From Acanthosepion lycidas (Eukaryota > Mollusca > Cephalopoda > Sepiida > Sepiidae), in contig OZ010611.1 of NCBI GenBank assembly GCA_963932145.1, positions 57,421,292-57,485,291 on the forward strand: a stretch of DNA of 64,000 nucleotides. Direction: 5' to 3'. Under the pieces are notes generated by a model that was not told the DNA's origin, searched no databases, and worked only from the letters and a program-made list of their open reading frames with translations. The translations under genes and the position numbers were made by a program. This document shows positions 63,301-64,000 of this stretch, in pieces; positions within the stretch are counted from its first letter, which is position 1; the number at the start of each line of letters is the position of its first letter.

Positions 63301-64000
63301 GAGTCTTATTCTCTTCTGTTTGTGCCTTGTCTACCTTTTTCTTCTATATTTAACATTATGTAGAGGCAAGGCCCCCCTCTAAATCTGGATTGAAATTATT
63401 TTTCATTCTAATTCATAGAAATGGAGTAGCGTGCAATGGTGTCGTCTCATACAACTGTGAGTTAGTACAAAAATCTGTGGGCACAAAATGGGTGATCAGT
63501 GACTTATTCTCTGCTGTTTGCGCCTTGTCTTTAGCTTTTTCTTCTATATTTAACATAATGTGCAGGGCAGGCCCCCCTCTAAATCTGAATTGAAATTATT
63601 TTTCATTCTAATTCATAGAAATGGAGTAGCGTGCAATGGTGTCGTCTCATACAACTGTGAGTTAGTAGAAAAATTTGTGGGCACAAAATGGTTGATCATT
63701 GACTTATTCTCTTCTGTTTGTGCCTTGTCTTTAGCTTTTTCTTCTATATTTAACATTATGTAGAGGCAAGGCCCCCCTCTAAATCTGGATTGAAATTATT
63801 TTTCATTCTAATTCATAGAAATGAAGTAGCGTGCAATGGTTTCGTCGCATACAACTGTGAGTTAGTAGAAAAATTTGTGGGCACAAAATGGGTGATCAGT
63901 GTCTTATTCTCTTCTGTTTGTGCCTTGTCTTTACCTTTTTCTTCTATATTTAACATTATGTAGAGGCAAGGCCCCCCTCTAAATCTGGATTGAAATTTTT
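57361..64000. repeat. Mosaic right flank, part 2
   Basis: About 33 monomers made of types seen earlier. Matches include 53,460-53,970 with 58,660-59,170 (5,199 bp; tcttatctc, ttgtgtttag, ggccccactc, aatttatag, gtgcagggccgg), 57,770-57,840 with 59,170-59,240 (gcaacgccc, aatgaagtagc), and 58,101 with 59,899 (cactgtcttatac; 1,798 bp). The run 63,390-64,000 follows the order of 46,197-46,800. The array runs off the right edge; the last 63 bp are a partial monomer ending gaaattttt. Confidence 0.8.
58191..58590. repeat. C-D monomer pair closest to a pair at 2.4-2.9 kb
   Basis: The pair has caacggtg, gaataatttgcaggc, tttaagatt, cccctctc, then gagtttgtag, aaaagtggtg and cagtgacattttc. The same succession occurs at about 2,490-2,990 and 4,490-4,990, and as close variants at 41,040, 43,640, 48,840, 60,040 and 60,840. 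Only this copy and the two far-left ones share both ttgcagg and aaaagtgg; the others have ttgcggg and aaaagagg. Confidence 0.78.

Larger units (their letters stand above)
1..64000. repeat. Satellite array of about 320 head-to-tail 200-bp monomers
   Basis: The motif tttcttctat and its close variants recur every 199-201 bp from position 1 to 63,938, giving 320 complete periods with no gap. Sampled phase drift relative to an exact 200-bp grid is 0 at 1,001, -4 at 5,997, -1 at 12,000, +4 at 18,005, +7 at 22,608, -40 at 22,761 and -63 at 63,938, so the array never leaves register except at one 47-bp deletion. All monomers read the same way on the plus strand. Nothing that is not this monomer was seen. 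A long, single-orientation array of nucleosome-sized AT-rich monomers is typical of eukaryotic centromeric or pericentromeric satellite; the chromosomal location is inference. The family is not one I recognise, and the sequence alone does not identify the species. Confidence 0.98.

Noticed and set aside
1..64000. CRISPR array, because of strict periodicity
   Set aside because: The repeated unit is 200 bp with no unique spacers; variation is substitution between copies of one monomer.
1..64000. Vertebrate-type CENP-B box
   Set aside because: I looked for the cttcgttggaa...cggga type core on both strands of the consensus and in the CpG-bearing segment and did not find it. Some variants have ttcgtctc, but the remainder does not fit.
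1..64000. Ribosomal DNA spacer, tRNA or 5S gene array
   Set aside because: No A-box/B-box or tRNA cloverleaf pattern and no rRNA-like segment is visible in the monomer.
1..64000. Transposable element or LTR array
   Set aside because: No terminal repeats, target-site duplications, polymerase or transposase motif or orientation change was seen; every period is accounted for by the satellite monomer.
1..64000. Telomeric repeat or G-quadruplex arrays
   Set aside because: No short telomere-type tandem repeat. The minus strand has only one G-run of about six per 200 bp, too far apart for an ordinary quadruplex.
1..64000. Species or known satellite family assignment
   Set aside because: The monomer does not match any family I can recall with confidence; a database search of the consensus would be needed, so none is named.

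Overview
The whole 64 kb window is one uninterrupted, head-to-tail satellite DNA array; I find no gene. The monomer is very close to 200 bp. Taking the motif tttcttctat at position 1 as the start of a monomer, the 321st start falls at 63,938. That gives 320 consecutive monomers (mean 199.8 bp) plus a 63-nt partial one. Almost all of the 63-nt shortfall is explained by one 47-bp deletion at 22,650 plus scattered 1-8 bp indels. Every monomer is in the same orientation, and I saw no inversion, transposon, unique spacer, RNA gene or conventional coding sequence. Monomer 401-600 is 37.5% G+C by hand count. The pattern indicates eukaryotic heterochromatin (centromeric, pericentromeric or subtelomeric). 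I do not recognise the family and cannot name the organism.

The array has a higher-order layer. Combinations of diagnostic variants show tandem or nearby duplications whose lengths are whole numbers of monomers. From left to right: an introductory block (1-1,078); two 1,998-bp 10-monomer units (1,079-5,118); a mosaic block with traces of an old 2.8-kb duplication (5.1-12.1 kb); a shuffled block with 4-mer, 5-mer and interspersed copies (12.1-21.8 kb); a divergent, indel-rich stretch with one truncated monomer and an 8-mer duplication (21.8-27.0 kb); a subfamily zone marked by gagtcaacgcc with repeated 6- to 15-mer blocks (27.0-37.7 kb); two 997-bp 5-mer units (37.7-39.8 kb); a trimer zone (40.6-43.8 kb) inside and beside a 5,200-bp, 26-monomer tandem duplication (41,981-52,479) with no difference found between copies; and a mosaic right flank (52.5-64.0 kb) built from variants also seen in the 5.2-kb unit.

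The short open frames on both strands (63-123 codons) are by-products of the repeat. Most plus-strand ones open with TTG or GTG, the 64-codon minus-strand ones need an extra C in a slippage-prone C tract, and 200 is not a multiple of three. They are not annotated as genes. The points of interest are the evolutionary record (in-register unequal exchange, hybrid monomers, overwritten duplications, variants shared over 40-55 kb) and a few short motifs carried by nearly every monomer: a CpG pair with transition-type decay, a TTTGTG/CACAAA dyad, a TGATCA core, and splice-site-like sequences. I did not find a new protein or RNA system.
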